Made by a program: the position numbers and the translations under genes. A DNA stretch of 64,000 nt, taken from Aeromonas tecta (lineage in GTDB: Bacteria > Pseudomonadota > Gammaproteobacteria > Enterobacterales > Aeromonadaceae). Every line of letters starts with the position of its first letter. Position 1 is the stretch's first letter. This document shows, piece by piece, positions 45,777-55,033 of the stretch. A model generated the notes under the pieces. It was not told where the DNA came from. It did no database searches and saw nothing but the letters and a program-made list of their open reading frames with translations. The stretch is taken from the NCBI RefSeq assembly GCF_000820185.1, contig NZ_CDCA01000028.1, forward strand, positions 186,001-250,000. The letters run 5' to 3'.

Positions 45777-45807
45777 GCTGGCCTCCGGGTGGGCCCTCGG
45801 CCCACAA

Positions 45808-45839
45808 AAATTGGTCTGCTTATATTGGCAAAATTGGTC
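45808..45839. promoter_or_regulatory. Direct repeat AAATTGGTC, candidate MocR operator
   Basis: AAATTGGTC occurs at 45808-45816 and 45831-45839, 23 bp apart (about two helical turns). A partial ATTGG lies between (45824-45828), and a TATATT -10-like stretch is also within the interval. MocR regulators commonly bind spaced direct repeats in divergent promoters. Confidence 0.65.
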
Positions 45840-45910
45840 GGGGTGGCAAGTCCATTATGGCGCTACATTGAGGATCTGAGACAGGAGTACAACCACCACA
45901 AGGAGTCGGA

Positions 45911-46393
45911 ATGTCAGAGTTCAGTGCCCTTATCAACTGGCAACGGGGCGCCAGCGAGCCCTTCTTCGATCAGCGTTACAGCCGGGCCCATGAGTGGGAA
46001 TTTGATGGCGGTGTGCGGGTACCCGCCTCCTCCTCTCCCCATGTGGTGCCCTTGCCCTATTCGGTGGCAGAGAATGTCGACCCAGAGGAAGCCTTTGTCG
46101 CGGCGCTCTCCAGCTGCCACATGCTGACCTTCCTCTGGTTGGCGGCCAAGGCGCGCTATCTGGTGGAACGCTATCGCGATCAGGCGATCGGCATCATGGA
46201 GGTGGACGAGCGCGGTCGTCAGTCCATCACCCGCGTCACCCTGCGCCCCCAGGTGCTGTTTGCCGGTGAACGCCAGCCGAGCCTGGCCGAGCTGGAGCAA
46301 CTGCATCATCAGGCCCATGAGCAGTGCTTTATCGCCAACTCGGTCAGAACCCAGGTCAGTACCGAGGTCTCGTTATATCAGGAGTCCGTATGA
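45911..46393 (+). CDS. OsmC/Ohr-family protein
   Basis: Predicted thiol peroxidase-like or related protein of 160 aa. The OsmC fold pattern is visible: YSRAHEWEFDGGVRVPASSS, ENVDPEEAFVAALSSCHMLT with the first conserved Cys, and a second Cys in HEQCFIANSV. Members reduce organic hydroperoxides, but the diverged SSSP region leaves the exact substrate open. It is the first gene of an operon: the rhodanese ATG overlaps its stop (ATGA). It is divergent from the MocR regulator. Confidence 0.88.
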   Translation: MSEFSALINWQRGASEPFFDQRYSRAHEWEFDGGVRVPASSSPHVVPLPYSVAENVDPEEAFVAALSSCHMLTFLWLAAKARYLVERYRDQAIGIMEVDERGRQSITRVTLRPQVLFAGERQPSLAELEQLHHQAHEQCFIANSVRTQVSTEVSLYQESV

Positions 46394-46827
46394 GTCATGT
46401 ATTGAGTACCGGGGTGGCGAGCCCACAAGATGCCCGCGCGTTTTTCGAGGCACAGCTGCAATATCGCACCGATCCGGCGGATCTGGCCGCGGACCTGCTT
46501 AAGGGAGAGGAGGGGATTGTGGTCATCGACACCCGCTCCCCCGCCCACTACGCCGAGGGCCATGTTCCGGGGGCGGTTTCTTTCCCTCATCGCACCATGA
46601 ATGCCGCCAGCACGGCGACCCTGCCGAGGGACAAGGTCTATGTCTGCTACTGCGATGGCATCGGCTGCAACGGCTCGACCCAGGGGGCCTACAAGCTGGC
46701 GGCGCTGGGCTTTCAGGTAAAAGAATTGATCGGTGGCCTGCACTGGTGGCGCCAGGACGGCTTCGCCGTCGCCACCGGCAGCGAGGCCGGTGTCTTGTTG
46801 GAAGGAGGGATTGCCTGTGCCTGTTAA
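46390..46827 (+). CDS. Rhodanese-domain sulfurtransferase-like protein
   Basis: Single rhodanese domain of 145 aa. The start at 46390 overlaps the osmC stop. Conserved parts are GIVVIDTRSPAHYAEGHVPG and the CH2-type active-site loop beginning at the likely catalytic Cys in VCYCDGIGCNGSTQ, then LGFQVKELIGGLHWWRQDG. Sulfur transfer from a persulfide is plausible, although the loop is richer in Cys and Gly than in classical enzymes. The downstream acetyltransferase start overlaps its end by 11 bp. Confidence 0.88.
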   Translation: MSHVLSTGVASPQDARAFFEAQLQYRTDPADLAADLLKGEEGIVVIDTRSPAHYAEGHVPGAVSFPHRTMNAASTATLPRDKVYVCYCDGIGCNGSTQGAYKLAALGFQVKELIGGLHWWRQDGFAVATGSEAGVLLEGGIACAC

Positions 46828-47536
46828 GCCATTGATGAACGAGTTTGATCAACCCGTTGGCGCCGAGGTGCCGGAGTGGGCGGGGGCCGAGTTTCCTCCC
46901 AAGGCCATCATGAGCGGTTGGGGCTGCCGGCTGGAGCCGCTGGATCCCGCGCGCCACTGCGGCTCACTCTGGCAGGCATTTGGTGCCGACAGCGGGGCCA
47001 TGTGGACCTATCTCACCAGCGGCCCCTTCGAGGACGAGCCGGCCATGCTGGCCTGGCTGCAACAGAGCGCCAACAAGGTGGATCCCCAGTTCTACGCTAT
47101 TGTGGACGAGGCGAGCGGCAAGGCGCTGGGGCTCGTCAGCTATCTGCGTATCGATCCCGCAGCCGGCAGCATAGAGGTGGGTTGGCTGCACTTCTCCCCC
47201 GCCCTGCAGCGCACCCGCCTCTCTACCGCCGCCATGGCGCTGATGATGGGCAACGCCTTCGCGCTCGGCTACCGGCGCTACGAGTGGAAGTGCAACGATC
47301 TCAACTGGCCCTCCCGTCATGCGGCGCTGCGTCTCGGCTTCAGCTATGAGGGCACCTTCCGCCAGGCGCGGGTGGACAAGGGGCGTAGTCGGGATACCGC
47401 CTGGTTCTCTGTGATCGACGGCGAATGGCCGACTTTAAAAACGGCCTTCGAGCGCTGGCTGGCGGATGAGAACTTCGATGGGCAGGGACGCCAGATATTG
47501 CGCCTCTCAGATCTCCGCCTGCCGCGCCAAGGGTGA
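46817..47536 (+). CDS. GNAT-family N-acetyltransferase (RimL/YdaF-like)
   Basis: Acetyltransferase of 239 aa. The GTG at 46817 lies 8 nt after AAGGAGG and is preferred; an ATG at 46835 is the alternative. Features include GCRLEPLDPARHCGSLWQAF, IEVGWLHFSPALQRTRLSTA and WKCNDLNWPSRHAALRLGFS, typical of the acetyltransf_3 (RimL-like) group. The end is LPRQG. The acceptor is unknown. As third gene of osmC-rhodanese-GNAT it may act on the same, as yet unknown, small molecule. Confidence 0.87.
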   Translation: MPVKPLMNEFDQPVGAEVPEWAGAEFPPKAIMSGWGCRLEPLDPARHCGSLWQAFGADSGAMWTYLTSGPFEDEPAMLAWLQQSANKVDPQFYAIVDEASGKALGLVSYLRIDPAAGSIEVGWLHFSPALQRTRLSTAAMALMMGNAFALGYRRYEWKCNDLNWPSRHAALRLGFSYEGTFRQARVDKGRSRDTAWFSVIDGEWPTLKTAFERWLADENFDGQGRQILRLSDLRLPRQG

Positions 47537-47582
47537 TCAGGTTGGCATCCATGGCAGGCCCATAAGAGCAGCAGGCCCATAA

Positions 47583-47619
47583 AATGAGAGAGGCCCCGGA
47601 TGACGGAGCCTCTCTCATT
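47583..47619. terminator. Terminator between the GNAT gene and ybaK
   Basis: AATGAGAGAGGC (47583-47594) pairs with GCCTCTCTCATT (47608-47619). The minus strand continues TTTTATGG, so it fits ybaK best. Confidence 0.75.
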
Positions 47620-47630
47620 CAATCTGCGGC

Positions 47631-48101
47631 TCAGTCGTGATGATCGCCAATGGGGGCTGCGATCCACTTCATCAAAGTGAGCATGTCTTGCGGTGCCACC
47701 CCCACCGAGAGGCCGCGCTTGCCGCCGCTCACCAGGATCTCGTCATACTGCATGGCAGAGTCGTCCAGCACGGTCGGCAGCAGCTTCTTCTGGGCCAGCG
47801 GGCTGATGCCGCCCACCTTGTAACCGGTCAGCTTCTCGGCCTCCGCCGGCTTCATCATCTCCACCTTCTTGAGCCCCGCCGCCTTGGCCAGCTGCTTCAG
47901 GCTGCACAGGCCGGAGGAGGGCACTATGGCCACCACCGCCTGCTTGTCGTGATGGGCGATCAGGGTCTTGAACACCTGTGCCTCCGGTAGGCCGAGCTGG
48001 GTCGCGGCATGCTTGCCGAAATCGTCGTGGGCCTCGCACTCGTAGGGATAGAGCTTATGGGGGATCTTCAGCTTTTTCAGCAGGTTGATAGCGGGGGTCA
48101 T
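47631..48101 (-). CDS. ybaK: Cys-tRNA(Pro) deacylase YbaK/EbsC
   Basis: Trans-editing enzyme that hydrolyses mischarged Cys-tRNA(Pro). The ATG at 48101 (156 aa, MTPAINLLKKLKIPHKLYPY) follows GAGGAA by 6-7 nt; a longer frame to 48239 runs into AT-rich non-coding DNA and is rejected. The YbaK fold is clear: LPEAQVFKTLIAHHD with the conserved Lys, VVAIVPSSGLCSLKQLAKAA and GGISPLAQKKLLPTVLD. It is transcribed alone. Confidence 0.94.
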   Translation of the reverse strand: MTPAINLLKKLKIPHKLYPYECEAHDDFGKHAATQLGLPEAQVFKTLIAHHDKQAVVAIVPSSGLCSLKQLAKAAGLKKVEMMKPAEAEKLTGYKVGGISPLAQKKLLPTVLDDSAMQYDEILVSGGKRGLSVGVAPQDMLTLMKWIAAPIGDHHD

Positions 48102-48376
48102 CAGATTTCCTCGAGCCGGGACAAGGCCAAGCAGTCTGCTCCTACTGGCCAAGAGGTGCAAGTTTACGAAGATAAGGTGTATGAATAGGTCAGATTTTTG
48201 TGTCTGGAAACGTTCAGGAGCACATAGTGACCATTTCACAATATACGACTATTTATCCGGTAATTTTATCGAAATTTAGGATCTAATTATGTGAAGCGGA
48301 AAACTAATAGTACCTAATAATGAAAGTAGAGATATTTATAGTGGCAGCAGAATACTGCCACTAGTGTCGGTGCAAT
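48102..48376. other. AT-rich intergenic region upstream of ybaK
   Basis: About 275 bp with markedly higher A+T than the rest of the window. It must hold the ybaK promoter. I see no gene, repeat or strong terminator in it. Confidence 0.4.
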
Positions 48377-48700
48377 TTATTGGGTGCTAGAACCAGTACA
48401 TTGATATTCTTTGGTCACCATCCAGCTGGTACAACTACCGAAACCGTCAGTCATATTACATTGCTTTGTAACTCCACCAAAGGCCTCTGCATGGGTGTAA
48501 CCCCATACTGAACATCTTCTTGCTGCCAGTGAAATTGCTTGTTCTTCATTTAGTTGGGGGACTTCAAACTGACCAAACTCGTATGAGAGTCTAATTACGC
48601 CGTCAGCTTTACTTCCTCCTGTTGCAGACCAGTCTTTTGTCGTTGAACAACCACCTAACAAGATTGAAGTAAGCGCTAGCAATATTGCAATTTTATTCAT
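48377..48700 (-). CDS. YecR-like lipoprotein
   Basis: Predicted lipoprotein of 107 aa. The signal MNKIAILLALTSILLGGC ends in lipobox LGGC. The mature part (GGSKADGVIRLSYEFGQFEV, LAARRCSVWGYTHAEAFGG, CTSWMVTKEYQCTG) resembles the YecR family, which in E. coli is co-regulated with flagellar genes. Its role is unknown. The gene is AT-rich and uses codons unlike its GC-rich neighbours, in an AT-rich patch from about 48100 to 48890. This suggests acquisition or relaxed composition. It is transcribed alone. Confidence 0.75.
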   Translation of the reverse strand: MNKIAILLALTSILLGGCSTTKDWSATGGSKADGVIRLSYEFGQFEVPQLNEEQAISLAARRCSVWGYTHAEAFGGVTKQCNMTDGFGSCTSWMVTKEYQCTGSSTQ

Positions 48701-48892
48701 ATCACATCCTTATGAAATAGGGCTCAACATAGACCCTATGGATACTTTATTTTTAGTTATTTAAATTGTCATTACTTGTAATGGGTTCTGTGACAAGGGT
48801 CACCAGTCAACCATTGTTATTAGTTAGATTACGATGTGCTAATCGAATCTATGGATATAAGGGACATCAAGTGGAAGTTTTTTATTCAATAT

Positions 48893-48922
48893 AAAAAGGG
48901 CGCCATATTGGCGCCCTTTTTC
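48893..48922. terminator. Terminator of ppc
   Basis: AAAAAGGGCGCCA and TGGCGCCCTTTTT (48893-48905 with 48909-48921) form a perfect stem around TAT, with A and T runs that suit either strand. Confidence 0.88.
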
Positions 48923-48949
48923 ATTGCGGGGAGTTTGATAGCCCGCCTA

Positions 48950-51583
48950 TCAACCCGTGTTGCGCATACCTGCCGCTATACCGGCGATGGTGACCATCAG
49001 CGCCTGATCCAGCTCGGGGTGCAGGGTCTCGGCGTGGTTGCGCGAGCGGCCCAGCAGCTCGACCTGCAGCACGTTGAGGGGATCCGTGTAGGGGTTGCGC
49101 AGCTTGATGGACTCCTTGATCCAGGGCTGATCGTCGAGCAGTTCGCCCTGCGGGCGCAGCTCAAGCACCACCCGAATGGAGTCGGCAAGCTCTTGACGCA
49201 ACTGCTTGCCCAAGCCCCACAGCTCGGTCGGCACCAGCCGGGTGTCGTAGTACTCGGCCAGCCAGAGGTCGGCTTTGAGGAACACCATCTCCAGCATCTC
49301 GAGGCGGGTGCGGAAGAAGGGCCACTGGCGGCTCATCTCTTCCAGCACGGCCTTGTTGCCGCCATCGATGGCCTGTTGCAGCCCCTTGTGGGCACCGAGC
49401 CAGGCCGGCAGCATCAGCCGGTTCTGGGTCCAGGCGAAGATCCAGGGGATGGCGCGCAGGCTCTCGACGCCGCCGTTCGGCTTGCGTTTGGCGGGACGGG
49501 AACCGAGCGGCAGCTTGCCGAGTTCCATCTCCGGGGTAGCGGCGCGGAAGTAGGGCACGAAGTCCTGATGGCCACGCACGATAGAGCGGTAGTGTTCGCA
49601 GGAGGACTCGGCGACCTGCTCGATCACGGCGCGCCAACTCTCTTTCGGCTTCGGCGGTGGCAGCAGATTCCCCTCCAAAACGGCACTGGTGTAGAGATTC
49701 AGGCTGTGAATGGCGACCTTGGGTAGTCCAAACTTGAAGCGGATCATCTCCCCCTGTTCGGTCACCCGCAGGCCACCGCGCAAGGATCCCGGCGGTTGGG
49801 ACAGGATCGCCTGATGGGCGGGGGCGCCGCCGCGACCGACGGTGCCACCACGGCCGTGGAACAGGGTCAGCCGCAGGTTGTTGGCCTCGGCCAGCGCCAC
49901 CAGGGATTCCATGGCGGCATACTGGGCCCAGCCGGCGGCCATCATGCCCGCGTCCTTGGCGGAATCCGAGTAGCCGATCATCACGTACTGACGGCCCTGG
50001 ATGTAGCCGCGATACCAGTCAACCGACAGCAGGCGCTCCATCACGGCGGTGCCCGCCATCAGGTCTTCCTGGGTCTCGAACAGCGGCGCTACCGGCATGC
50101 GGAATTTGCAACCCGCTTCTTTGAGCAAGAGCTGCACCGCCAACACGTCGGACGGGGCGCCGGCCATGGAGATGATGTAGATGCCAAACGCATCGGGATC
50201 GTGCGCGGCGATCACCCGGCAGGTGTCGATGGTCTCGCGAGTCTCGGCGCTCGGTTCCCAGTCGGTCGGGATCAACGGGCGGCGGGAGTTCAGTTCGTTG
50301 AGCAGGAAGGCCTGCTTGTCGTCTTCGCTCCACTCGGCGTAGTCGCCCATGCCCAGATAGCGGGTCAGCTCGGAGAAGACCTGGCCGTGACGCTCGCCGT
50401 CCTGACGGATGTCGAGTTTGACCAGATGGATGCCGAAACAGGCCAGCTTGCGCAGCACGTCCAGCAACATGCCGTCGGCGATGTTGCCCATGCCGCAGGC
50501 ATGCAGGGAGTGGTAGCAGAGCTCCAGCGGCTCGCGCAGCTGGGCCGTGGTCTTGACCAGATCCCGGCTCTCGCTGACCTGGCCCTGTACCTTGGCGGTG
50601 AGGAACTCCTGGGTCTCGCGCAGCTGTTCACGCAGCTCGCGCACCAGGGCGCGGTAGGGCTCGGGGTGATCGCCCACTCGCTCGCGCACGGCATCGGTGC
50701 AATCGGCCATGGAGAGCTCGGAGGTGAGCTCCTTGATATCTTTGTAGAACAGGCTCACCGCCATCCAGCGGCCCAGCTCCAGCACCTCGGCGGTCACCTT
50801 GGCGGTGACGAAGGGGTTACCGTCACGGTCGCCACCCATCCAGGAGGTGAACTTGACCGGCGCGGCATCCAGCGGCAGCCGCACACCTAGGTGCTGCTGC
50901 AGACGCTCGTCCAGGGTGCGCATGAATTCGGGAATGGCGGGCCAGAGGCTGTTTTCCACCACGGCGAAGCCCCACTTGGCCTCGTCGACCGGAGTCGGCC
51001 GCTGTTCGCGGATCTCGTTGGTGTGCCAGGCCTGATTGACCAGCTGTTCGATGCGATTGAGGATCTTGTCCCGTTCGCGAGGCAGCAGATCGGACAGCTC
51101 CAGCGCTTCCAGGCAGTCATTGAGCTGCACGTGCTTGTGGATCAGGGTGCGACGGGTCACCTCGGTCGGGTGAGCGGTCAGTACCAGGTCGATATCCAGC
51201 TCGCGCACGGCCTGGATGATGGCCTCTTGCGACAGGTTGGAGGCCTTGAGCTTGGCAAACATCTGCTCAAGGGGATCCGGGGTGCTCTCCTGCTCTTCGC
51301 TGCGGCGGGAGATGGTGTGGAACTGTTCTGCCACGTTGGCCAGATTGAGGAACTGGCTGAAGGCGCGGGCCACGGGCAGCAGCTCGTTATCGGATAGGGT
51401 GCGCAGGGTTTCGAGCAAGCGTTCCCTGTCTGCTTCATTGCCCTTGCGAGAGGATTTGGCCAACTGACGAATGGTTTCGATCTTGTCGAGGAAGGCTTGT
51501 CCCTGATGATCCTTGATGGACTTGCCCAGCAGCTGGCCCAGCATGCCTACGTTGGCGCGTAGTGCGGCGTACTTTTCGTTCAT
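48950..51583 (-). CDS. ppc: Phosphoenolpyruvate carboxylase
   Basis: Anaplerotic enzyme forming oxaloacetate from phosphoenolpyruvate and bicarbonate. The 877-aa length is normal. Signature motifs are [15 protein letters not shown] (catalytic His), [40 protein letters not shown] and [14 protein letters not shown], and the C-terminus is MRNTG as in other bacterial enzymes. It neighbours the arginine cluster, whose precursors come from the TCA cycle. It has its own terminator. The 207-bp upstream spacer includes an inverted repeat TGTTGT/ACAACA (51645-51662) of unknown meaning. Confidence 0.97.
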   Translation of the reverse strand: MNEKYAALRANVGMLGQLLGKSIKDHQGQAFLDKIETIRQLAKSSRKGNEADRERLLETLRTLSDNELLPVARAFSQFLNLANVAEQFHTISRRSEEQESTPDPLEQMFAKLKASNLSQEAIIQAVRELDIDLVLTAHPTEVTRRTLIHKHVQLNDCLEALELSDLLPRERDKILNRIEQLVNQAWHTNEIREQRPTPVDEAKWGFAVVENSLWPAIPEFMRTLDERLQQHLGVRLPLDAAPVKFTSWMGGDRDGNPFVTAKVTAEVLELGRWMAVSLFYKDIKELTSELSMADCTDAVRERVGDHPEPYRALVRELREQLRETQEFLTAKVQGQVSESRDLVKTTAQLREPLELCYHSLHACGMGNIADGMLLDVLRKLACFGIHLVKLDIRQDGERHGQVFSELTRYLGMGDYAEWSEDDKQAFLLNELNSRRPLIPTDWEPSAETRETIDTCRVIAAHDPDAFGIYIISMAGAPSDVLAVQLLLKEAGCKFRMPVAPLFETQEDLMAGTAVMERLLSVDWYRGYIQGRQYVMIGYSDSAKDAGMMAAGWAQYAAMESLVALAEANNLRLTLFHGRGGTVGRGGAPAHQAILSQPPGSLRGGLRVTEQGEMIRFKFGLPKVAIHSLNLYTSAVLEGNLLPPPKPKESWRAVIEQVAESSCEHYRSIVRGHQDFVPYFRAATPEMELGKLPLGSRPAKRKPNGGVESLRAIPWIFAWTQNRLMLPAWLGAHKGLQQAIDGGNKAVLEEMSRQWPFFRTRLEMLEMVFLKADLWLAEYYDTRLVPTELWGLGKQLRQELADSIRVVLELRPQGELLDDQPWIKESIKLRNPYTDPLNVLQVELLGRSRNHAETLHPELDQALMVTIAGIAAGMRNTG

Positions 51584-51790
51584 TCCACATCCTTATTTTG
51601 TTGGTGCCCCTTTACCTTCCGAGGTGAGAGGCAGCCTCACTTATTGTTGTGCGATTACAACATATGCTCCGTCATCTTAGGGGGACAATCTAGCCAGATT
51701 GTCTGCGCAAGGTCAAATAACAGGCCGATTCAGAACATGTATTTCCTTCACCTGTCCCTGGGTGGCATGTCATGTAACTTACTTACATTC

Positions 51791-52936
51791 CTACAGACAG
51801 AAGCGTCGGATCAGGTGTTGCAGCACCGCCGTGGTCGGTTTGACGAACGACAGATCCAGATACTCGTCCGGCTGGTGTGCCTGAGTGATATGACCCGGTC
51901 CCAGCACTATGGTTTCACAGCCGAGCCGCTGGATGAAGGGGGCTTCGGTGCAATAGTTCACGGATTGCGCGGCTTGCCCGCTCGCCAGCTCAGCCTCGCG
52001 CACCAGCACTGAGTCATCGGCGCAGGCGTAGGCGGGAATGGGCTCGTGCAGGTGTTGCAGGTGCAAACAGCCCGGCTGGTGAATCTCGATGGGGGAGAGC
52101 GCCTCTTTCAGCATGCCCATCAGCTCATCCGGTCCCACCTGGGGGGTGGGCCTCATGTCGATGTGCAGCTCGCAGCAGCCGCAGATGCGGTTCGGGCTGT
52201 CGCCGCCCTGGATATAACCCAGGTTCAGGGTGGGTTGCGGCACAGCGAAGCGATGATCCGCGAATTTTTCCTTCAGATCCCGCTGCAGTTTCAGCACCTG
52301 TCCCATGGCCTGATGCATGATCTCCATGGCATTGACGCCATTGCTGGGATCCGAGCTGTGGCCGCTCTTGCCCGTGATGCGAATGGCCTCGGACATGTGC
52401 CCCTTGTGGGCCACCACCGGCACCAGCCCGGTCGGCTCGCCGATCACCGCGTAGTCGGGTTTGAGCTCGGCCGCATCGGCGATGGCGCGCGCACCGGCCA
52501 TGGTGGTCTCTTCATCGGCGGTGGCGAGGATGCGCAGGGGCTTGTTGAGGGTGGTCAGATCGATCTCTTTCAGTGCCTCGACGATGAAGGCGAAGAAGCC
52601 CTTCATATCGATGGTGCCGAGGCCATAGAGGCGGTTGCCCTCCTCGGTCACCTTGAACGGATCCTTGCTCCAGCCGCCCTCATCGAAGGGCACCGTATCG
52701 GTGTGACCCGCCAGCAGCAGACCCCCTTCCCCCTGGCCCATGGTCGCCACTAGGTTGAACTTGCCGGGCAGGTTCGGCAGGGCCGTGACTTCGCAGTGAA
52801 AGCCGAGCTGGCCGAACCAGTCGGCCAGCAGACGGATCACCGCCTCGTTGCTCTGATCCCAACGGGGATCCGTGCTGCTGATAGAGGGAATCGCAATAAT
52901 ATTCTTATAAAGTGAAAAAAAATCCAGATTAGCCAT
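51791..52936 (-). CDS. argE: Acetylornithine deacetylase
   Basis: Metallohydrolase that releases ornithine from N2-acetylornithine, step five of linear arginine synthesis. The 381-aa protein is an M20 family member with metal sites [17 protein letters not shown] and [15 protein letters not shown], and [12 protein letters not shown] with the catalytic Glu. It also shows [20 protein letters not shown]. It is divergent from argCBFGH, sharing a promoter region with paired ARG boxes, the same layout as E. coli argE/argCBH. Presence of argE implies the linear rather than the recycling pathway. Confidence 0.96.
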   Translation of the reverse strand: MANLDFFSLYKNIIAIPSISSTDPRWDQSNEAVIRLLADWFGQLGFHCEVTALPNLPGKFNLVATMGQGEGGLLLAGHTDTVPFDEGGWSKDPFKVTEEGNRLYGLGTIDMKGFFAFIVEALKEIDLTTLNKPLRILATADEETTMAGARAIADAAELKPDYAVIGEPTGLVPVVAHKGHMSEAIRITGKSGHSSDPSNGVNAMEIMHQAMGQVLKLQRDLKEKFADHRFAVPQPTLNLGYIQGGDSPNRICGCCELHIDMRPTPQVGPDELMGMLKEALSPIEIHQPGCLHLQHLHEPIPAYACADDSVLVREAELASGQAAQSVNYCTEAPFIQRLGCETIVLGPGHITQAHQPDEYLDLSFVKPTTAVLQHLIRRFCL

Positions 52937-52970
52937 CAGCTGCTCCTTGCGTCCCCTGAATGTTTCTGTT

Positions 52971-53009
52971 AGAAAATACTAATGCAAAGTGAGTGCATGA
53001 ATATTCTTT
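52971..53009. promoter_or_regulatory. Paired ARG boxes (ArgR operator) between argE and argC
   Basis: Two 18-bp sites, 52971-52988 and 52992-53009, are separated by 3 bp, the spacing usual for ArgR. On the minus strand the second reads AAAGAATATTCATGCACT, closely resembling the E. coli argE-argC box; the first is weaker. Confidence 0.75.
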
Positions 53010-53197
53010 TCGAGTGCTCATCGACAAGGCTTCTAGTTGTAAGGGAAAGTTAATGTTCTGTCACCTGATCTATAACCGACGACACACACCCGCCTGAATT
53101 GCCCCTCCGCACTCGTTGCATCAAAGGGGCGATAGCTCACCCCTTGCACCGCAGCACCATGCTGTGAACTTCGAACTCAGACTTGGAATACTCAACA

Positions 53198-54205
53198 ATG
53201 CTTAACACCGTTATCGTCGGTGCCAGTGGCTACGCGGGAGCCGAACTGGCCGCACTGGTCCAGAACCATCCACAACTCAAGCTGTTTGGCCTCTATGTGT
53301 CAGCGGGCAGCCAGGATGCACACAAGCGTTTCTCTGCTCTGCATCCCCAGTGGGTCGGTGCGCTGGATCAGCCGCTGCTGCCGCTGGACGATGATGGCAT
53401 GACCCGGATCCTGACCCAGGCCGATCTGGTGCTGCTGGCCACCGCCCACGAAGTGAGTGCCGAACTAGCGCCCAAGTTCCTGGCCAAGGGGCTGCCGGTG
53501 TTCGATCTCTCCGGCGCCTTCCGGGTCAAGGATCAGGCGTTCTATTCCTCCTTCTACGGTTTCACTCACCAGAGCGAGCAGTGGCTGGAGCAGGCTGCCT
53601 ACGGTCTGGCCGAGTGGAATGCCGATGCCATCCACAACGCCCAGCTGATCGCGGTGCCCGGTTGCTATCCGACTGCGTCGCTGTGCGCCCTCAAGCCGCT
53701 ACAACAGGCCGGGCTGATTGCCAAGGAGTGGCAGCCCATCATCAACGCGGTCTCCGGCGTGTCCGGGGCCGGTCGCAAGGCGGCCATCAACACCAGCTTC
53801 TGCGAGGTGAGCCTGAACCCTTACGGCACCTTCAATCACAGACACCAGCCGGAGATCAGCCACCACTTAGGCTGCGAGGTGCTGTTCCAGCCTCACCTTG
53901 GCAACTATGTGCGCGGCATCCTGGCCACCATCTATGTGCAGCTGGCGGACGGCGTGACGCCGACCCAGGTGGATCAGGCCTATCTCAAGGCTTATGAGGG
54001 CAAGCCGCTGGTGCGCCTCACCGGTCAGATGCCCTCCATCCGTGGCGTGGCGAGCACTCCCTATTGCGACATCGCCTGGCAACAGCAGGGCAAGATGCTG
54101 GTGGTGGTCTCCGCCATCGACAACCTGCTCAAGGGTGCCGCCTCCCAGGCCATCCAGTGCATAAATATCAAGTTTGGTTTTGAACCGGCCACCGGCCTGA
54201 TGTAA
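53198..54205 (+). CDS. argC: N-acetyl-gamma-glutamyl-phosphate reductase
   Basis: NADPH-dependent third step of arginine synthesis. The ATG at 53198 (335 aa, [20 protein letters not shown]) matches the usual N-terminus; a TTG at 53183 is rejected. The catalytic Cys is in [18 protein letters not shown], followed by [20 protein letters not shown] and HRHQPEI, then [16 protein letters not shown]. It is the first gene of argCBFGH, divergent from argE under the ARG boxes. Confidence 0.96.
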   Translation: MLNTVIVGASGYAGAELAALVQNHPQLKLFGLYVSAGSQDAHKRFSALHPQWVGALDQPLLPLDDDGMTRILTQADLVLLATAHEVSAELAPKFLAKGLPVFDLSGAFRVKDQAFYSSFYGFTHQSEQWLEQAAYGLAEWNADAIHNAQLIAVPGCYPTASLCALKPLQQAGLIAKEWQPIINAVSGVSGAGRKAAINTSFCEVSLNPYGTFNHRHQPEISHHLGCEVLFQPHLGNYVRGILATIYVQLADGVTPTQVDQAYLKAYEGKPLVRLTGQMPSIRGVASTPYCDIAWQQQGKMLVVVSAIDNLLKGAASQAIQCINIKFGFEPATGLM

Positions 54206-54228
54206 CGACTTAAGGAAGGATCGAGAAG

Positions 54229-55008
54229 ATGGACAAGCAGACGCTGGTAATCAAATTGGGTGGGGCACTGATCGAGAACGACGAGGCGCTGACCGCCCTG
54301 TTCGCCACCCTCAAGAGCTTCCTGGATGAGCAACACAGACCCCTGGTGCTGGTGCACGGCGGCGGCTGCCTGGTGGACGACCTGCTCAAAGGCCTGGGGC
54401 TCACCTCCACCAAGAAGAACGGCCTGCGGGTCACCCCGTTCGAGCAGATCCCCTTCATCGCCGGCGCCCTGGCCGGCACGGCGAACAAGATGATGATGGC
54501 CAAGGCCATTTCCACCTGCATCCCGGCGGTGGGGCTCTGTCTCGCCGATGGTGGTCTCTGTCAGGTGACCCAGCTCGCGCCCGAGCTCGGCGCGGTCGGT
54601 GACTGCCGGCCGGGCAACCCGGCACTGGTGCAGGGCATCCTGGGGCAGGGCTTCCTGCCGGTGGTGAGCTCCATCGGCATCACCGCCGAGGGTCAGCTGA
54701 TGAACGTCAACGCGGATCAGGCGGCCACCGCCATTGCCGAGGCGCTCGGCGCCGATCTGGTGATGCTGTCGGACGTGAGCGGCATCCTGGATGGCAAGGG
54801 CAAACTGGTGCCGCAACTGGACAAGGCGACCGCGCTGGATCTGATGGAGAAAGGGGTGATCAGCGATGGCATGGCGGTCAAGGTGAAGGCCGCGTTGCAC
54901 GCCGCCGAGACCCTGGGCAAACCGGTCTGTGTCGCCAGCTGGCGCTACCCGGATCAACTGCTCAAGCTGCTGGCCGGCGGCGCCGTCGGCACTCAAGTCA
55001 GCCTCTGA
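54229..55008 (+). CDS. argB: Acetylglutamate kinase
   Basis: Phosphorylates N-acetylglutamate, second step of arginine synthesis. The 259-aa length and the lack of an extra N-terminal helix suggest the E. coli-type, arginine-insensitive dimeric enzyme, so control would be at ArgR. Motifs are LVIKLGGALIENDEALTALF, LVLVHGGGCLVDDLLKGLGL and NVNADQAATAIAEALGADLV. It lies 23 bp after argC and 25 bp before argF. Confidence 0.96.
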   Translation: MDKQTLVIKLGGALIENDEALTALFATLKSFLDEQHRPLVLVHGGGCLVDDLLKGLGLTSTKKNGLRVTPFEQIPFIAGALAGTANKMMMAKAISTCIPAVGLCLADGGLCQVTQLAPELGAVGDCRPGNPALVQGILGQGFLPVVSSIGITAEGQLMNVNADQAATAIAEALGADLVMLSDVSGILDGKGKLVPQLDKATALDLMEKGVISDGMAVKVKAALHAAETLGKPVCVASWRYPDQLLKLLAGGAVGTQVSL

Positions 55009-55033
55009 CATTCACCGGGAAAAGGACAATCCG

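Larger units (their letters stand above)
45441..45778. repeat. 131-bp tandem repeats copying the 5' end of the MocR gene
   Basis: Units start at 45441, 45572 and 45703; the last is partial, ending around 45778. Units 1 and 2 are nearly identical; unit 3 diverges at its outer end. Each holds a start codon (45514, 45645, 45776), about 93 bp encoding the regulator's N-terminus, and units 2 and 3 add a 38-bp linker bearing GAGGAG and the next ATG. Confidence 0.95.
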
